Source of the DNA: Grammothele lineata
Taxonomy: Eukaryota > Basidiomycota > Agaricomycetes > Polyporales > Polyporaceae
Direction: 5' to 3'
Length of the DNA stretch: 64,000 nt
Assembly: GCA_002150815.3 (NCBI GenBank)
Contig: NDFF03000371.1
Coordinates: 49,249 to 113,248 of the forward strand
Part shown: one piece after another, positions 23,365-35,300 of the stretch
Numbering within the stretch: the stretch's first letter is position 1
How the letters are laid out: every line of letters begins with the position of its first letter
The notes under the pieces: generated by a model
What the model saw: the letters and a program-made list of their open reading frames with translations, nothing else
Database searches by the model: none
What the model was told of the DNA's origin: nothing
Program-made: the position numbers and the translations under genes

Positions 23365-26041
23365 ATGGTCGTCGTTGCGCAGAAGCCCCTCCTCGCCGCC
23401 CTTCTGGCTCTCTCGGCCGTCGTGGACACCGTCGCCGGAGACACTTCCATTATCAACGCCACATTCGCGTCCACACTCAGCGCTACCCTCGCGTCCACAT
23501 TCAACACCTCCCTCTTATCCACCTCCACGCTCGCTACCAACTCCGCTCTTTTCCATACCGCGCTCGACCTTCTCAATGTGACTCTCGGTGGCAGGGTCCA
23601 CGCGGCCGTTCCCTTTGAGAAGTCTTGTTTTTCCACCTACCAGGGTCAATCATCCCCCGCGGACAACGCAAGTTGTGCGGCAATACAAGCCAACTACACT
23701 AATCCTACTTACCGCGTTGAACAGTTCGGCGCATATATGCTCGTGAGTACTCCCGTAATCGTTCGCTCTACCCCCGGCCAACCTCGCGCGCGCGCAGCCT
23801 CAATGGGAGACCTGTCAATCTTTGCCCAGCACCGAGGGTTGCCTCCTCGACTCGTCCGATCCCTCCAACCCGCTCGCCTATGATGGCGTAAACTGCCAGC
23901 TTGGGAACATCCCCCCATACTATGTAAGTTTGCCTTTGCGCACGTCTGTTCGCACGTCCAACTGAGTATATGCGCCTAGATCAGCGTCCAGAAGCCTTCT
24001 GACGTCCAAGCGGCAATCGTCTTCTCCTGGTTAACGGGCGTGCGCCTGTCGGTCAAGAACAAGGGTCACGATTACAAGGGTCGTTCCAGCGGAAAAGACA
24101 CCCTCGCGCTATGGGTGAGCTCAGGCCCGCACTGAAACCGAATACCCGCCTCCTGACCATGCGCGCGCCAGATGACAGGACTCCGCTCGGTACGCGCTTC
24201 ACACGAAGCTCCGAGACCATGTCGAGTCTGACGCTCAGAACTGTAGATCTCGCACAGCGCGACGTTCACACCGGACGGCTGCTATGGGAAGACTTACGAC
24301 GCGATAACGACTGGAGTGCGTAGCTCGCGCGCGCCCGTACCCGCATTCGTGCTGACCGCGTTCGTCCTACCAATAGGCTGGCGTCTTCACCCAGGACGCG
24401 ATCGAGTTCGCGGACAGCGTAAACCGCACCATTATCGCCGCGTACCACCAGACCGTCGGGTTCTCCGGAGGTTACTTCTTGGTACGTTCCCCCGCAAGGG
24501 AGAAGACCACAATTTCTGATCAGACGTCTTGTCTTGCAGGGCGGTGGACATAGTATTTTGTCGCCCAAGTACGGTCTCGCGGCCGACCGCGTGGTACGTG
24601 CCCGCTCCTAGTCGAATTCGAGGACTGCCTGTGACGTGATGCGTTCTCTCTACCAGGTCCAAGTGAAGGTCGTCACTCCGGACGGTGTGTACCGCACCGC
24701 GAACGAGTGCCAGAACCAGGACCTCTTCTTCGCCCTGCGTGGTGGAGGCGGGTCCGCATTCGGCGTCGTCATCGAGTCCACTCACCGTGTTGAGCCTCGC
24801 TTCCCGCTCCAAGCGTGAGTGGTTCCTTCTCTCTATCGTCGGTTGGGGTGTGTGCTGACGCGAGGGTTTTCCTATTGGGATATAGGTCCGTCTTGAAGTT
24901 CACCCCGTCGGCGAGCACGGACCTCGCGGAGTGGTACACGCTCATGGTCAACAGCTCGTACCAGTGGGCGTTGGACGGCTGGGGCGGACACATCGTCGTG
25001 CGTACATTCCCCATTTCCACGCGCTGTAGGTCTGGTAGACTCACCCGGTCGTCCCCGCATACGCGCCTCGCAGGGCCCGACGCTGATCCACGTCACCCCG
25101 CTGCTTAACACGACCGAGGCAGAGGCGTCCATGCAGCCCGCAGTCGACTTCGTCAAGGCACGCAACGGCTCGGTTATGATCCAGGAGTTCCCGTCCTACC
25201 TCTCCTTCTTCGACACGGTTGTCCCCTCCGCGCAAGCCGTGCGTCCTCTCCTCCTTTTGCCTCTACCCTGTCTCCGCCTCCCAGTCTTCCCCCCTACCTT
25301 CTGCCTTGCTAATTGACGTTCTATTCGCAGGCCGTCGGCCCCGAGCTCGAGCTCGGCACCCGCCTCATCCCCGCCTCCTTCTTCAACACCTCCTCAGGCC
25401 GCGACGCCCTCTCCTCCCTCATCCGCTCCACCCTCCCCTTCGCGAGCCCCTACATCGGCGTGACCACCCCCTTCCTGTACGAGCCGCTCGACGGCGCGGC
25501 GGGCGCGACGGCCGTCACGCCCGCGTGGCGCGACGCGATCTGGCACCTGTCCGTGAAGTGGCAGTTCGGGTACAACGACACGCTCGCGGAGAGGCAGGAC
25601 GGGTACGAGGAGCTGAGCGCGCATATACAGAACTTCAGGGACTTGACGCCTGGGAGCGGGGCGTACTTCGTGCGTGTTTTTGGACACTTCTGTTGGTTGT
25701 GATCCATGGGGTGCTGATGCGTGGGGACGTGCAGAACGAAGGTGACGTGTACGAGCCGGACCACGAGGTTTCTTACTGGGGCAAGAACTACAAGAAGCTC
25801 CTTGCTGTCAAGCGGAAGTAGTGAGTCGTCCTTGTTCAGCCGGCCTGGCGCATTTTGGCTGACATTTGTGCTCCTCTCTCTCCCAGCGACCCCTTCAACG
25901 TCCTCGACTGCTGGCAATGCGGTGAGCAATCCCTCTGTTTCTCTCATGAAGGTCATTGAAGTGCTAATGCATGCCATGTCCTATTCAGTCGGGTGGAAGG
26001 GCGCAAGCGACCCGCTGTACCAGTGCCACGTCAAGTTCTGA
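23365..26041 (+). CDS. Secreted FAD-linked (berberine bridge enzyme-like) oxidase
   Basis: Exons: 23365-23742, 23798-23923, 23980-24114, 24172-24189, 24247-24315, 24377-24481, 24540-24593, 24657-24814, 24886-24997, 25074-25238, 25331-25669, 25735-25820, 25887-25921, 25989-26041; 1833 bases, 610 residues. An N-terminal signal peptide runs to about VAG at residue 25. The PCMH-type FAD domain follows, with VKNKGHDYKGRSS (the His is the expected 8-alpha FAD attachment site), FTPDGCYGKTYDAITTGAGV and GGYFLGGGHSILSPKYGLA. The BBE C-terminal segment YDPFNVLDCWQCVGWKG closes the protein. In bicovalent relatives a Cys precedes TVG; here it is His (YHQTVG), so only one covalent flavin bond is likely. 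Family members oxidise sugars, alcohols or specialised metabolites with O2. An 18-base exon encodes MTGLRS. Confidence 0.9.
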
Positions 26042-26440
26042 AGCACGGTGGTTGCGACTTTGTGCTCGAATGGTGTACCTGTACTACTTAGCTAGTCCAA
26101 GAAGGGTTTTAATATAAGCATAGATACCCTCTTTTCATGCATGGTGGGAATGTCGTGGCTGGTTCTTCCTTGAGACAATGAAGGTATTCCAGGTGAGTCA
26201 AGAGGACTTCGGAAAAAGTACTGGCGTGCCAACGCATCGTTGCTATCCACTTGAGAGCTTGCGTCGTCACAGTCCCTCAGGGCAGGAACTACCTGCTAGT
26301 GATGCACGAGCAGTTCTTCCAGGTTATACCGGTCCATGTGTCCCTGTAAAAGTACACGTTCGATTCCAAAGCACACCGAGCTTGCCCAACCATATATGCC
26401 GGATTTACTCCAGTGTTGACCACCAACACGCGCGTTCTCC
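26042..26440. other. Intergenic, convergent 3' ends
   Basis: About 400 bases between the oxidase (+) and F-box gene (-) stop codons. Nothing beyond presumed 3' UTRs is seen. Confidence 0.5.
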
Positions 26441-27824
26441 CTAGTCAAATATTAGCCTCGTTCTCACTGCATGAAAGACAGGGACGCTTACAGCTTCTGC
26501 CTGCAAGTGCACCATGTCTCGCTCATGAAGAGCAGGCAACACCCCAACCAAGTTACCCGTCGGTGCCTCCGCGTACCACGTCACATCGACAACAAACTTC
26601 TGCAGCCTCTCCAAGCGCCCCAACGCCGTATCGATCTGCGCCCAGTCGAGCGCGTCGAAGACACTGTCCCCGCTCTCGGCCCACACGCGGAGCACGGCGC
26701 GGCGGAGGGCGGGGAGGCGGCCTGGGGCGAAGAGCTGGACAAAGGCGCGCGTCCTGGTGCGTTTGCGCTCCGCGAACTCGGGTGGGGAGAGGGAGACGTC
26801 GCGGATGTCGAGGGTGAGCACGAGGGTCTCGAGGTGTGGGCAGGTGGCGAGGTTGAGAGCGTCCCATGGGTCGAAGTTGTCTGGGAAAGCGTATGCATAA
26901 GGGCCAGGGAGCGTTCACCTTTAGGTGAGAAGCGAGTCACTTACCGGTGCGACCGTAGAATAGGGTGTATGTGGGATTGAACTTGAAGCAGCGGAGCTCC
27001 GGGCCTAGGGCGCGCAGGAAGTGGCCGAGCTGCATGATGTACCCCCACCCTCCGGTGACGCATGCAATGACAGTACTCGGAAGCTCGTGCTCCTTACTAG
27101 CCTTGAGGATAGTATCGTAGAGGAATGAAATCCATGGGGTGCGGAAGCTCTGGATTTCAAGCTCGTCTATGCGCACGGGACCGGACAGCGGGAGGTTCCG
27201 GAGCGCGCGGATTGGGTCGACCGCCATGGGGTTGAGGGAGAGAAAGGCCATGACGGAGAGACTTAGTGATTGTATGCGCGAGAAGAGGACGATGGAGCTG
27301 AGGACGTTGATCATATCCTGTCCGCTCTGCAATTGGCCTCCCAAAACGATCTCAAGACACTCCAGGGAGGGTCGTGTAGAAGGGTCCAACAACGGGGCGA
27401 TGGCTCCTCCGATGAAACGTATGAAGCTGAGGGTTAGGTAGCGGAGGGACGGTAGTTTGGATATGATATCGTAAAGGCACTGCGTACTCATGTGGGGTCT
27501 GTCGTCGGCAGGCCGGGAGCAAATGTCTTTATCTCTCCGGACGGGGAATGGTCCATCTATGTGGAGGTCTTGCACATAGGCGGCAATTCCTGACGACGAC
27601 AAGAGATTTACAAGGTTGGACATTGTCCCTTGGTTTTCAGAGGCTTTCACCAGGAAACGACGGAAGAGGAGGGCTCGGCATTGTTGTACCCATGCTTGAC
27701 AGACCAAGGTGCAGGCTTTGAGGGTAGGATTATCTCCCTGGAGATGATCCAAGATAGTAAGTTCAAGCTCAAATGGTAGTGCGACGCGATGGCAGGCAAG
27801 TGGGGAGCCTAGTATTTGCGACAT
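26441..27824 (-). CDS. F-box protein with a leucine-rich C-terminal region
   Basis: Exons 27824-26945 and 26880-26441; 1320 bases, 439 residues. An F-box occupies about residues 15-57 (LPFELELTILDHL, then LVCQAWVQQCRALLFRRF). The remainder is a degenerate leucine-rich array (LPSLRYLTLSFIRF, SLECLEIVLGG, IDELEIQSF, HLETLVLTLDI) of the kind very common in Agaricomycetes. The F-box would bind Skp1 in an SCF ubiquitin ligase and the repeats would select an unknown substrate. The single intron joins YGRT to DNFDPWD. It is divergent from the SPATA20-type gene with 223 bases between the ATGs. These proteins evolve fast, so no ortholog is proposed. Confidence 0.82.
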
Positions 27825-28047
27825 GAGACTGGAATTGCAGGCGATGGAACGAGGGCAAGTGGCACAAGATGGTACTGCGACCGAATCAGCGCAGACCCTA
27901 CACCGAACCCAGGGTTAGGGTCTACGACGACGTCACCATGACAGAGTCTCTACATATGCTCTCTCGTTCTCTCAGAATGACGACCGCGATGCATATATGG
28001 ACCCGCCCCCGGTAACCATGGTTATCGCGCTTGCTATTTGACCGTCT
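27825..28047. promoter_or_regulatory. Compact divergent promoter, F-box gene / SPATA20-type gene
   Basis: Only 223 bases separate the ATGs. A TGCATATATGG element (27990-28000) is the only TATA-like sequence and could serve either direction. Confidence 0.45.
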
Positions 28048-31000
28048 ATGTCTCTTCCTCCTGCACGCACCATTCTCAAAGGGCTGCGTAAGCCGTTATC
28101 CCCTACGTTCAAGTTGTTGCCGTCAGCAATCGTTGCAAGCTATCCTAAACTTCAACTCCAAATGATCAAGAGTAGCGCGAGTAGCTGGGCCTATCAGACC
28201 GAGGATCTGCGGAACTTGCAGAGCTGCCCCATCACTACGGCCAGAGAGATGAGTACTCAGACCACATCGCGGCATCCCTCCAACCGTCTGGCGACCGCGA
28301 AGAGCCCGTACCTCCTTCAACACGCGGAAAATCCGGTGCGTGGTGTCTCTCGAGTACGTTTGGTTCTTGGTCTTGAACTCTGGGACGGCAGGTAGATTGG
28401 TATGAGTGGGGTCAGGAGGCGTTCGACAAAGCTAGGGCAGAAAACAAGCCCATTTTCCTTTCGGTTCGTCAGCGACGACTCGGTGTGATAACTTGTGCTT
28501 ATCCCAAACTCAAACCAGGTCGGATATTCAGCATGTCATTGTGCGTTGCCTCATATTTGACGGGGAGACTCGTTCTGAGTGCTCTCGAAACTTCAGGGTG
28601 CCATGTACTGGCGCATGAGAGCTTCGAAGACGAGCTGACGGCGCAAATCATGAACAAATACTATATAAACATCAAGGTTTGCACCCACTCATACGCTTCT
28701 TTTTCCCGCATTCATTGTTCCGCCAGGTTGACAGGGAAGAAAGACCCGATGTTGATCGCCTCTACATGACGTTTCTACAAGCAACCACTGGTGGCGGGGG
28801 GTGGCCGATGTCCGTTTGTGAGTACGCCCATAAACAAAACATGACTATATGCTGATTTCATCGTAGGGCTCACTCCCGATCTTCATCCCTTCTTTGCGGG
28901 GGTACGTACCCATTGAATATGATCTTATATATAACGCTCTAAATGTTCATAGACCTACTTCCCGCCGGGTCGCTTTCGACAAGTCCTCATGAGGCTTGCA
29001 GAAGTGTACGTTTCCTCGCCTTCGAAGTTAGGTCGTGTAGTTGACCGTGGCATAGATGGGAGGAAGATCCTGAACGATGCATCAATTCCGGGAAGCAAGT
29101 GATCGAGGCACTCAAAGAAGCTTCAAACGTGCGAGCATTCGACAGATAGCTTCCCGCGTTGATATTGATGGTACCAACAGGTTGCCCCGGAATCCAACAT
29201 TAATATTGCACCCCTGTCCACCGAAGTGTTCAACCGATTAGAGAAGCGTTTCGACGCGAAATACGGAGGGTTCGGCAGCGCACCCAAGTTCCCTTCTCCA
29301 TCCCAGACGACGCAATTCCTTTCACGTTATGCTGCATTCCATCTCGGAAATCCGGACGCATCTGACGAGGACAGGAAGAACGCGGCTACAGCTAGGGACA
29401 TGGCCGTCGAGACGATGGTCAAGATATATAATGGTGGTATCCGCGACGTTGTTGGGGGTGGCTTCTCGAGGTACTCGGTGGACGAACGGTGGCATGTTCC
29501 GCATTGTGGGTTGATCATTTTTTGAGCGCGAACATTGCTGATACACCGGGTCACAGTTGAGAAGATGCTGTGAGCACTCTTGTCTGTTCGAGGACTCGCC
29601 ATTTGTTCAGTTGAACTCTCTAGCTATGATGAAGCCCAGCTGCTCTCCTCTGCCCTCGAACTCTATGCCCTCTTGCCTAGAACCTCTTCTAAACGGGCTA
29701 CCCTCGGCTTGATGGCGAAGGACATCATTTCGTACGTCGGGAAGGACTTCACCAGTCCCCGAGGCGGCTTTTACAGCGCCGAGGACGCAGACTCGCTGCC
29801 GACACACGACAGCACTGTGAAGAAAGAAGGTGCATTCTACGCGTGGACTGCCCAGCAACTCGACGAGATCCTTGGCGCAGACACCGACGTGTTCAAGTAC
29901 CATTTTGGCGTGGCAGAGAAAGGGAATTGCGATCCAAGTCACGATATCCAGGGTGAGCTGAAAGGCCAGGTGCGTACGCTCTTGCGATCGCGGGAGAATG
30001 CAGGACTGACCCACGCAATCAGAATGTTCTCTACACGGCGCATACCGTCGAAGAAACAGCCGGGAGGTTCGACAAGACGTCGGAAGACGTACAGGAAATC
30101 CTTGATAGAGGCCTAGCGACACTGCGCGAGTTTCGGGACAAGAATCGGCCCCGGCCTCATCTCGACGACAAAATCCTTACGTGCTGGAACGGGCTTATGG
30201 CGAATTTGTAACCTTCCTGTCCAAAAATCTCCCTCCTAATCGACTTTTGCAGATCTCTGGGCTATCGCGTACATACGAAGTATTTCGAGAGGACGACCAC
30301 GAAGTGTCTGCGAAGGCTTTGAGCCTAGCAAAAGGCTCCGCTGCATTCGTCCGATCGCATCTATACGATGAAGCTAGCCGCCAGCTCTGGCGGAGCTACC
30401 GCGACGGCCAAGGCCCTGCCGGACAAGCTGACGATTACGCGTTCTTCATCCAGGGCCTCCTGGATTTGTACGAGGCGAGCGCAGAGGAAGAGTACTTCAC
30501 AGGAGCGATTGGACTCCAAGAGAAGCTGGATGAGCTCTTCTACGACACCGAAGGCGGCGGGTATTTCGTCTCCGCGCCGGACGAGCATATCCTAATCCGC
30601 ATGAAAGACGCTCAGGTGAGTCTCGACTTCTTCGTCCTGGTATTATGCCGTAATCGAATGGCCTCACCCCACCCGTGTAGGACGGCGCGGAGCCCAGTGC
30701 CACGTCCGTGACCCTCTCAAACCTGCAGCGCCTAGCACACTTTGCGGACGATAGGCACGCTGAGTACTCTGAGAAAGCGCGCAGTATCCTCGCGTCGAAC
30801 GGCCAAATTCTCAATAAGGCGCCTCATGCGCTCGCGTCCATGGTTTCTACGGCGCTCTTGGGGGAGAAGGGGTACATACAGGTTCGGAGTCATCCTCCTT
30901 CAACGCGCAACGTGACTGATCGCATGTGCTGGAGCGTAGATCATCTATACCGGTAAAACGCAGGACTCGCCAATGCTGAAGGCCATCCGCTCGACATTTC

Positions 31001-31212
31001 TGCCGAACCGTGTCCTCATCCATGTCAATCCCTTACACCCGCCGCACGACCTCGCCAGGGTGAACGTTGGAGTTCGGACTCTGATCAAGGATCTGGATAT
31101 GGGGACTGCAGGCGGGCGGGAGAGCGTACGAATCTGCGAGAACTTCACGTGTGGGGTTCCAATCGACGACGTCGAGGAGTTGATGGCGAAGCTCCCAATC
31201 CCGGCGATCTAA
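28048..31212 (+). CDS. DUF255 / SPATA20 (YyaL)-type thioredoxin-fold protein
   Basis: Exons: 28048-28335, 28392-28463, 28519-28540, 28597-28676, 28727-28817, 28867-28901, 28953-29005, 29056-29128, 29181-29505, 29557-29569, 29624-29969, 30023-30199, 30253-30615, 30681-30881, 30940-31212; 2412 bases, 803 residues. The start adds a 67-residue basic leader; an internal ATG at 28249 (MSTQTTSRH) would begin at the family's usual position. The N-terminal thioredoxin-like domain shows [35 protein letters not shown] with the CxxC-type [27 protein letters not shown] and PFFAGTYFPP. An alpha/alpha-barrel follows ([72 protein letters not shown]). The biochemical function is unknown in all kingdoms. The intron after CWNGLM needs a GC donor. 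Exon 10 has 13 bases. Confidence 0.9.
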
Positions 31213-31352
31213 GCGAGGAAGCGTATCGAATGGTAGGCTGTATATATATGCTATGCTACATGGAAGTCGGAAGTTACTCTGGCTGGAAAACGTACGTAGC
31301 GACACCACACGTCTGGGAAGTCGGGGTGGGGTTTCGATGCGCGGAGTTGTGA

Positions 31353-32381
31353 CTAGAGAAGACCGTCGTATATGTACTTCTGGAGCTCCTCAGAGACAGC
31401 AAGAAGCTCCATCCGGATTTCGAGACGCATATCTTTGGCTTCTACAAAGTCAAAGGTATCATGAGCATCCTCATTCCACGGGCGAGCTTGCGCGGAACAA
31501 TGACCTTTCAATAGTTTCTCATCCTTCGACAGATCAAAAACATGCTCCAAAGCCTTATCCGCTTGCAGCAGGGACCTCTTGCGCAAGATGTCCCGACCCT
31601 CCTCTGAGTAGTCCATGTAGCCCTCTGCCACGAGACGGAACGCCTGAGCGCACCGCACCCAGCCTTTGGCGAACCGGGGGTTACAAGTGACGGCATCCTT
31701 AGCGTCCATCCCCGCTTTCGTCCGTAGCGTTTTGCGCTGCTCCTGAGAGAGGCCTGGTGCGGTGGCGAGCCGGATATATGCCGCCGCGCGGTTGGCGAAG
31801 AGGGGAGCGTCCGCCTCCAGGGGTTCGTCGTCCATACCGATTGCACGCGTGTAGCATTCTACAGCTTGCTCGTAATTTCTGGCGCGGAAAGCCTCGTCTC
31901 CCTCTCGCTTTGCGTCGGCTATGGCTATCGCGAGCCTGAGATCAGAGGCAAAGGAGCTCTCGGAGCTCTCGGAGCCCTCGGAGGAATCGGCGGATTCGGA
32001 GTTGTCACTATCGTCCGCGGTGAGCTTGCAGACCATGAGTCGAAGCATCTCGGGAGAGCCTCCGCCGAACTCGGCGAAACGACCGTCCTTGTACCCTGTA
32101 TAATGCGGCGTCATAGCGGGAGGGCCGAGCTCTACCAGGAGGGACGAGTTTGCATTGACGTCCACACTAACAAACTGAAGTGTGGAAGCATATTGCGTCT
32201 TGATTTCCTCCCAGACTGAGAATGCATCCTGCGAGAGGTCGTTGATTATTATGAGAAGATGCAAGTCATGCCGGTTTCGTACCTGACAGGTGCCACCGCT
32301 GGACTGGTCATAGAAGAATACAACCACGGGCTGTCTCTTCGAGTCTTCCAGTATTTGTCTGAGAGAGATATCAAGAGACAT
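31353..32381 (-). CDS. Thioredoxin-like/TPR protein lacking the CxxC pair
   Basis: Proposed exons 32381-32283, 32228-31505, 31441-31353; 912 bases, 303 residues. Both introns (54 and 63 bases) are multiples of three without stops, so an unspliced reading of 342 residues is also open. Splicing is preferred because it removes non-conserved inserts and the second intron matches the position in the gene at 62289. A thioredoxin fold covers residues ~5-105: VVVFFYDQSSGGTCQ replaces the usual FFATWCGPCK, leaving one Cys, so it is probably redox-inactive. A Ser/Glu/Asp-rich linker follows, then TPR repeats (AKREGDEAFRARNYEQAVEC, LFANRAAAYIRLA, AVTCNPRFAKGWVRCAQAF). It likely acts as a co-chaperone-like adaptor (inference). 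It converges on the SPATA20-type gene, 140 bases apart. Confidence 0.8.
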   Translation of the reverse strand: MSLDISLRQILEDSKRQPVVVFFYDQSSGGTCQVRNRHDLHLLIIINDLSQDAFSVWEEIKTQYASTLQFVSVDVNANSSLLVELGPPAMTPHYTGYKDGRFAEFGGGSPEMLRLMVCKLTADDSDNSESADSSEGSESSESSFASDLRLAIAIADAKREGDEAFRARNYEQAVECYTRAIGMDDEPLEADAPLFANRAAAYIRLATAPGLSQEQRKTLRTKAGMDAKDAVTCNPRFAKGWVRCAQAFRLVAEGYMDYSEEGRDILRKRSLLQADKALEHVFDLSKDEKLLKGHCSAQARPWNEDAHDTFDFVEAKDMRLEIRMELLAVSEELQKYIYDGLL

Positions 32382-35300
32382 GGTGAAGGAAGTGGAAAAA
32401 GGAGGTCGGATTTAATACAGTACCTGGAGCGGTTGCTCGCCCTTACTTAAATGTCCAGACAGGGGCCACTGGGGCGGCTGACAACGGCCGTGGCAGTGCT
32501 AGAGGCAACGGTCCGCCTCCGCAGGCTTGAAGGCCCCTGAGTAGTGTACGTCGGAGTGCCTCCTCACCCTATGAATTTCTTGAATTCTTGACGTCTGCGG
32601 TGGGATGGAGGAGGAACATGGATGGAACATCGGAGGCATGGATCAGAGTACTACTTACTGAGAGGCCCGCACGGAGAAGGGCCGGCGGCTTCGGGTGCGT
32701 GGCATGTGACTTAAATCACATGTCCAGCCTGCGATGCGCAGAGGAACGTTGACGATGATCCACTCAAGTTCTTGCACGCACGCTCTCCACCTTCCTCTGA
32801 TCCTATTCACCATGTTCATGTATGCTGCCTGTCAAAACCCACACGGCCAAATCCATAATGTTCCACCTGTGGTCATTATCTACGCGCTCAGCGTGCATTG
32901 AGCGTGCTGAGCTGTACATGGCCTGCCGCCAGGTTCCCCGGATTTTTTTCGCTAAGTTACGACTACGCCATTCCTCGAGCACCTTCCAACTATCTACCGC
33001 AAGCTGAGGACGCGATCAATATCCGACTAGAGCCCGCTACGCGGACAGCGCGTGTGCCGCCATGTTCGATGGCGACGCGCGTTTGGTTCTCGCACCATCG
33101 TGCTCCACTCACGTGGTCGCGCATGCATATCGTGAGCAGTCAGATGAACAACATATCGCGCTCCCCGGTCGATGTGGCGACTCGCGCCATTCGACGCCGC
33201 TCGTCTATAAAGCTGTCAGGTGTGTCAGGTCTTTGCAATTCGTCTGTTCTCCCCCCACCAACTTAAGTCCCTCGCATTAGCTCTTCCTCGCTCGGTGTTT
33301 TGACTGGCCCTCTCAAGCAGGTCGCGCACATGCACGACTTTTCATGTCTTTGTACCGGATTTGCTGGGTGGAGGTTGCACGTGGGTATAATCTTCGGCGT
33401 CGGGCGGGCTGACGGTACGCAAACATACCCTGGTTCCTAACTTGCCCCTTTTTGCCGTGGTGCCTCTGATCACAGCCCATGATACTATGTGCTTTTCTAC
33501 AATTCCGCCAATTCGATCATGATATCCTTCAGAACTCCTTAGCCCTCGAAAATCTTCACAGTCCCAATCAATCTTCTCCGGCATGTCGTTTGTCGTGGTT
33601 CCCAGTAACTGCGTCCGCGGTTGATAGAAACATGTACGTTCACTCGTTCCATTGGCGTGGCAACCCCCGGCGGATGGCCGCCGTTTTACTCTCCAGATTT
33701 TTCTGTTTCCATGGATCTTTTTCGCCTCGTATGTTTTAGTCTCATCCACGTCGGTTGAGCGTACCTTATAGTCCGTGAAAGCGTTCGTTTTACCCCATGC
33801 TAGTACTATTCCAAATCGATCCGGGTGCCCTAGATGACCGGAACGTCTACACTTTTTGTGTTTCCGTTCTTGGATGTCAATCACCATCACTCGGGTGGTT
33901 TGGCAGGAACGGAAATCTGCCGGTCACACATTCACAGGGATTGAGGGGCGTCAGGCTACTAAGTTTTCTGTTTTGGACGCCCGGATTCTCATGCCTTACT
34001 CACAGGTGTACCGTGCTGTGAAACACATCAAGTGGTGGTTCCTTCAATCCTCTTGGATGCCTTTTCAACCTCGTTCTTCCATATGCGCCCATCGCCTCGG
34101 TCGTATAGACTGGTCCAGTCAGTTGTACACCGCTTGCGTCTCCAGACAGTGGACGTCATAGATGATCAACGTATGCCACAGATCTCTTCCCAGTCTCTCA
34201 CTCGCACGACTAATATTTCCTTTTAGACGTTGAGGCCAGTTTGAAAGCCGTGTGCGCTCTCACCCGCGGATCAAGCGGCAAATGAAGTCGGAGGCCGTGG
34301 GGTCGCCCCTTCTTCGCGCTAGCCCCAAAGCCACCCACGGTTCTCCCCGCCCTGCACCCATTTCACACACCCCTGCCGTCACCAGGAGCGGCGCACGGCT
34401 CCGAGGGTCCTCCGCCCCCGCACTCGCGCTCCCACCGTCGGCCCTAGAGCCTCCTTATGGGCATAGGCGCAAGCGCGGTTCTGATAGCAGAAATGGTCTC
34501 CAAACTCTGGGACGTTGAATGTGCCCTGCGAAGCCCTTAGTGAAGGCAAGTGAGGTTCCTTTGCCTGGGCTCCCCATTGAGCCCCTGCTAGCCCCGTATA
34601 TTTACTTCTGATATGCCGTTTTGCAGACAGCGGGAAGTATCCATCGCGTCGGGACCCGCGTGCTCCCGCCCGACTCGTTGCGCTGTGCCGCCTCCGCAAC
34701 CGGTATCGCCGTTGGTGTGGGGGCCGGATCGACGATTGGTCGCGCCCTGGCGTTGGCGGACGTAGCGACTATTCCTCATCAGGCGCATCGTCCTCGAAAG
34801 TCGGCTTGTCCTCGGTTGCATGCACCCCGCGTTCAAGCCTAATGGCGCTCTGTTCCTCGTCTTCTGACACCTCGAGCGCGTGGCTTATCGAGCGCTCTAC
34901 CACCGACAGCAGATGGTGGCGGTCCGAGCACGCTCTTTGCGTCATAGGAACTACGAGCATGCCGTGAAAAACGAAAGACGGTTGCGACGATTACAGCTGG
35001 ATGGCTTCATCGGGATACATCGTCGAAGTCTCGCCGTACCTCTGCACCCGATCACGAGGAAGTGGGGCGGCCCGTGTATGGCCGGAGTAGCCGGTGGTTG
35101 CACATTTGGGCAAGACGGGCCAACGGTGAGTGCACCCGCATTGCTTCAAGTTGGTCGACGTCATGCTCACGTTTGATGCGCTTGTAGGCTATACCTCGGC
35201 ATAACAGCGCGCGCTCTAGTCCATGGATCAAAGTGTTGTGTGCACTTCGTCTTCCTAGCGTTGTACTTGCACTAACGGTGCAGTATCCTAATGATGAGTA

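Noticed and set aside
33342..33890. 182-codon minus-strand ORF
   Set aside because: No recognisable domain, no conserved-looking blocks, and neighbouring frames are equally open; not called as a gene.
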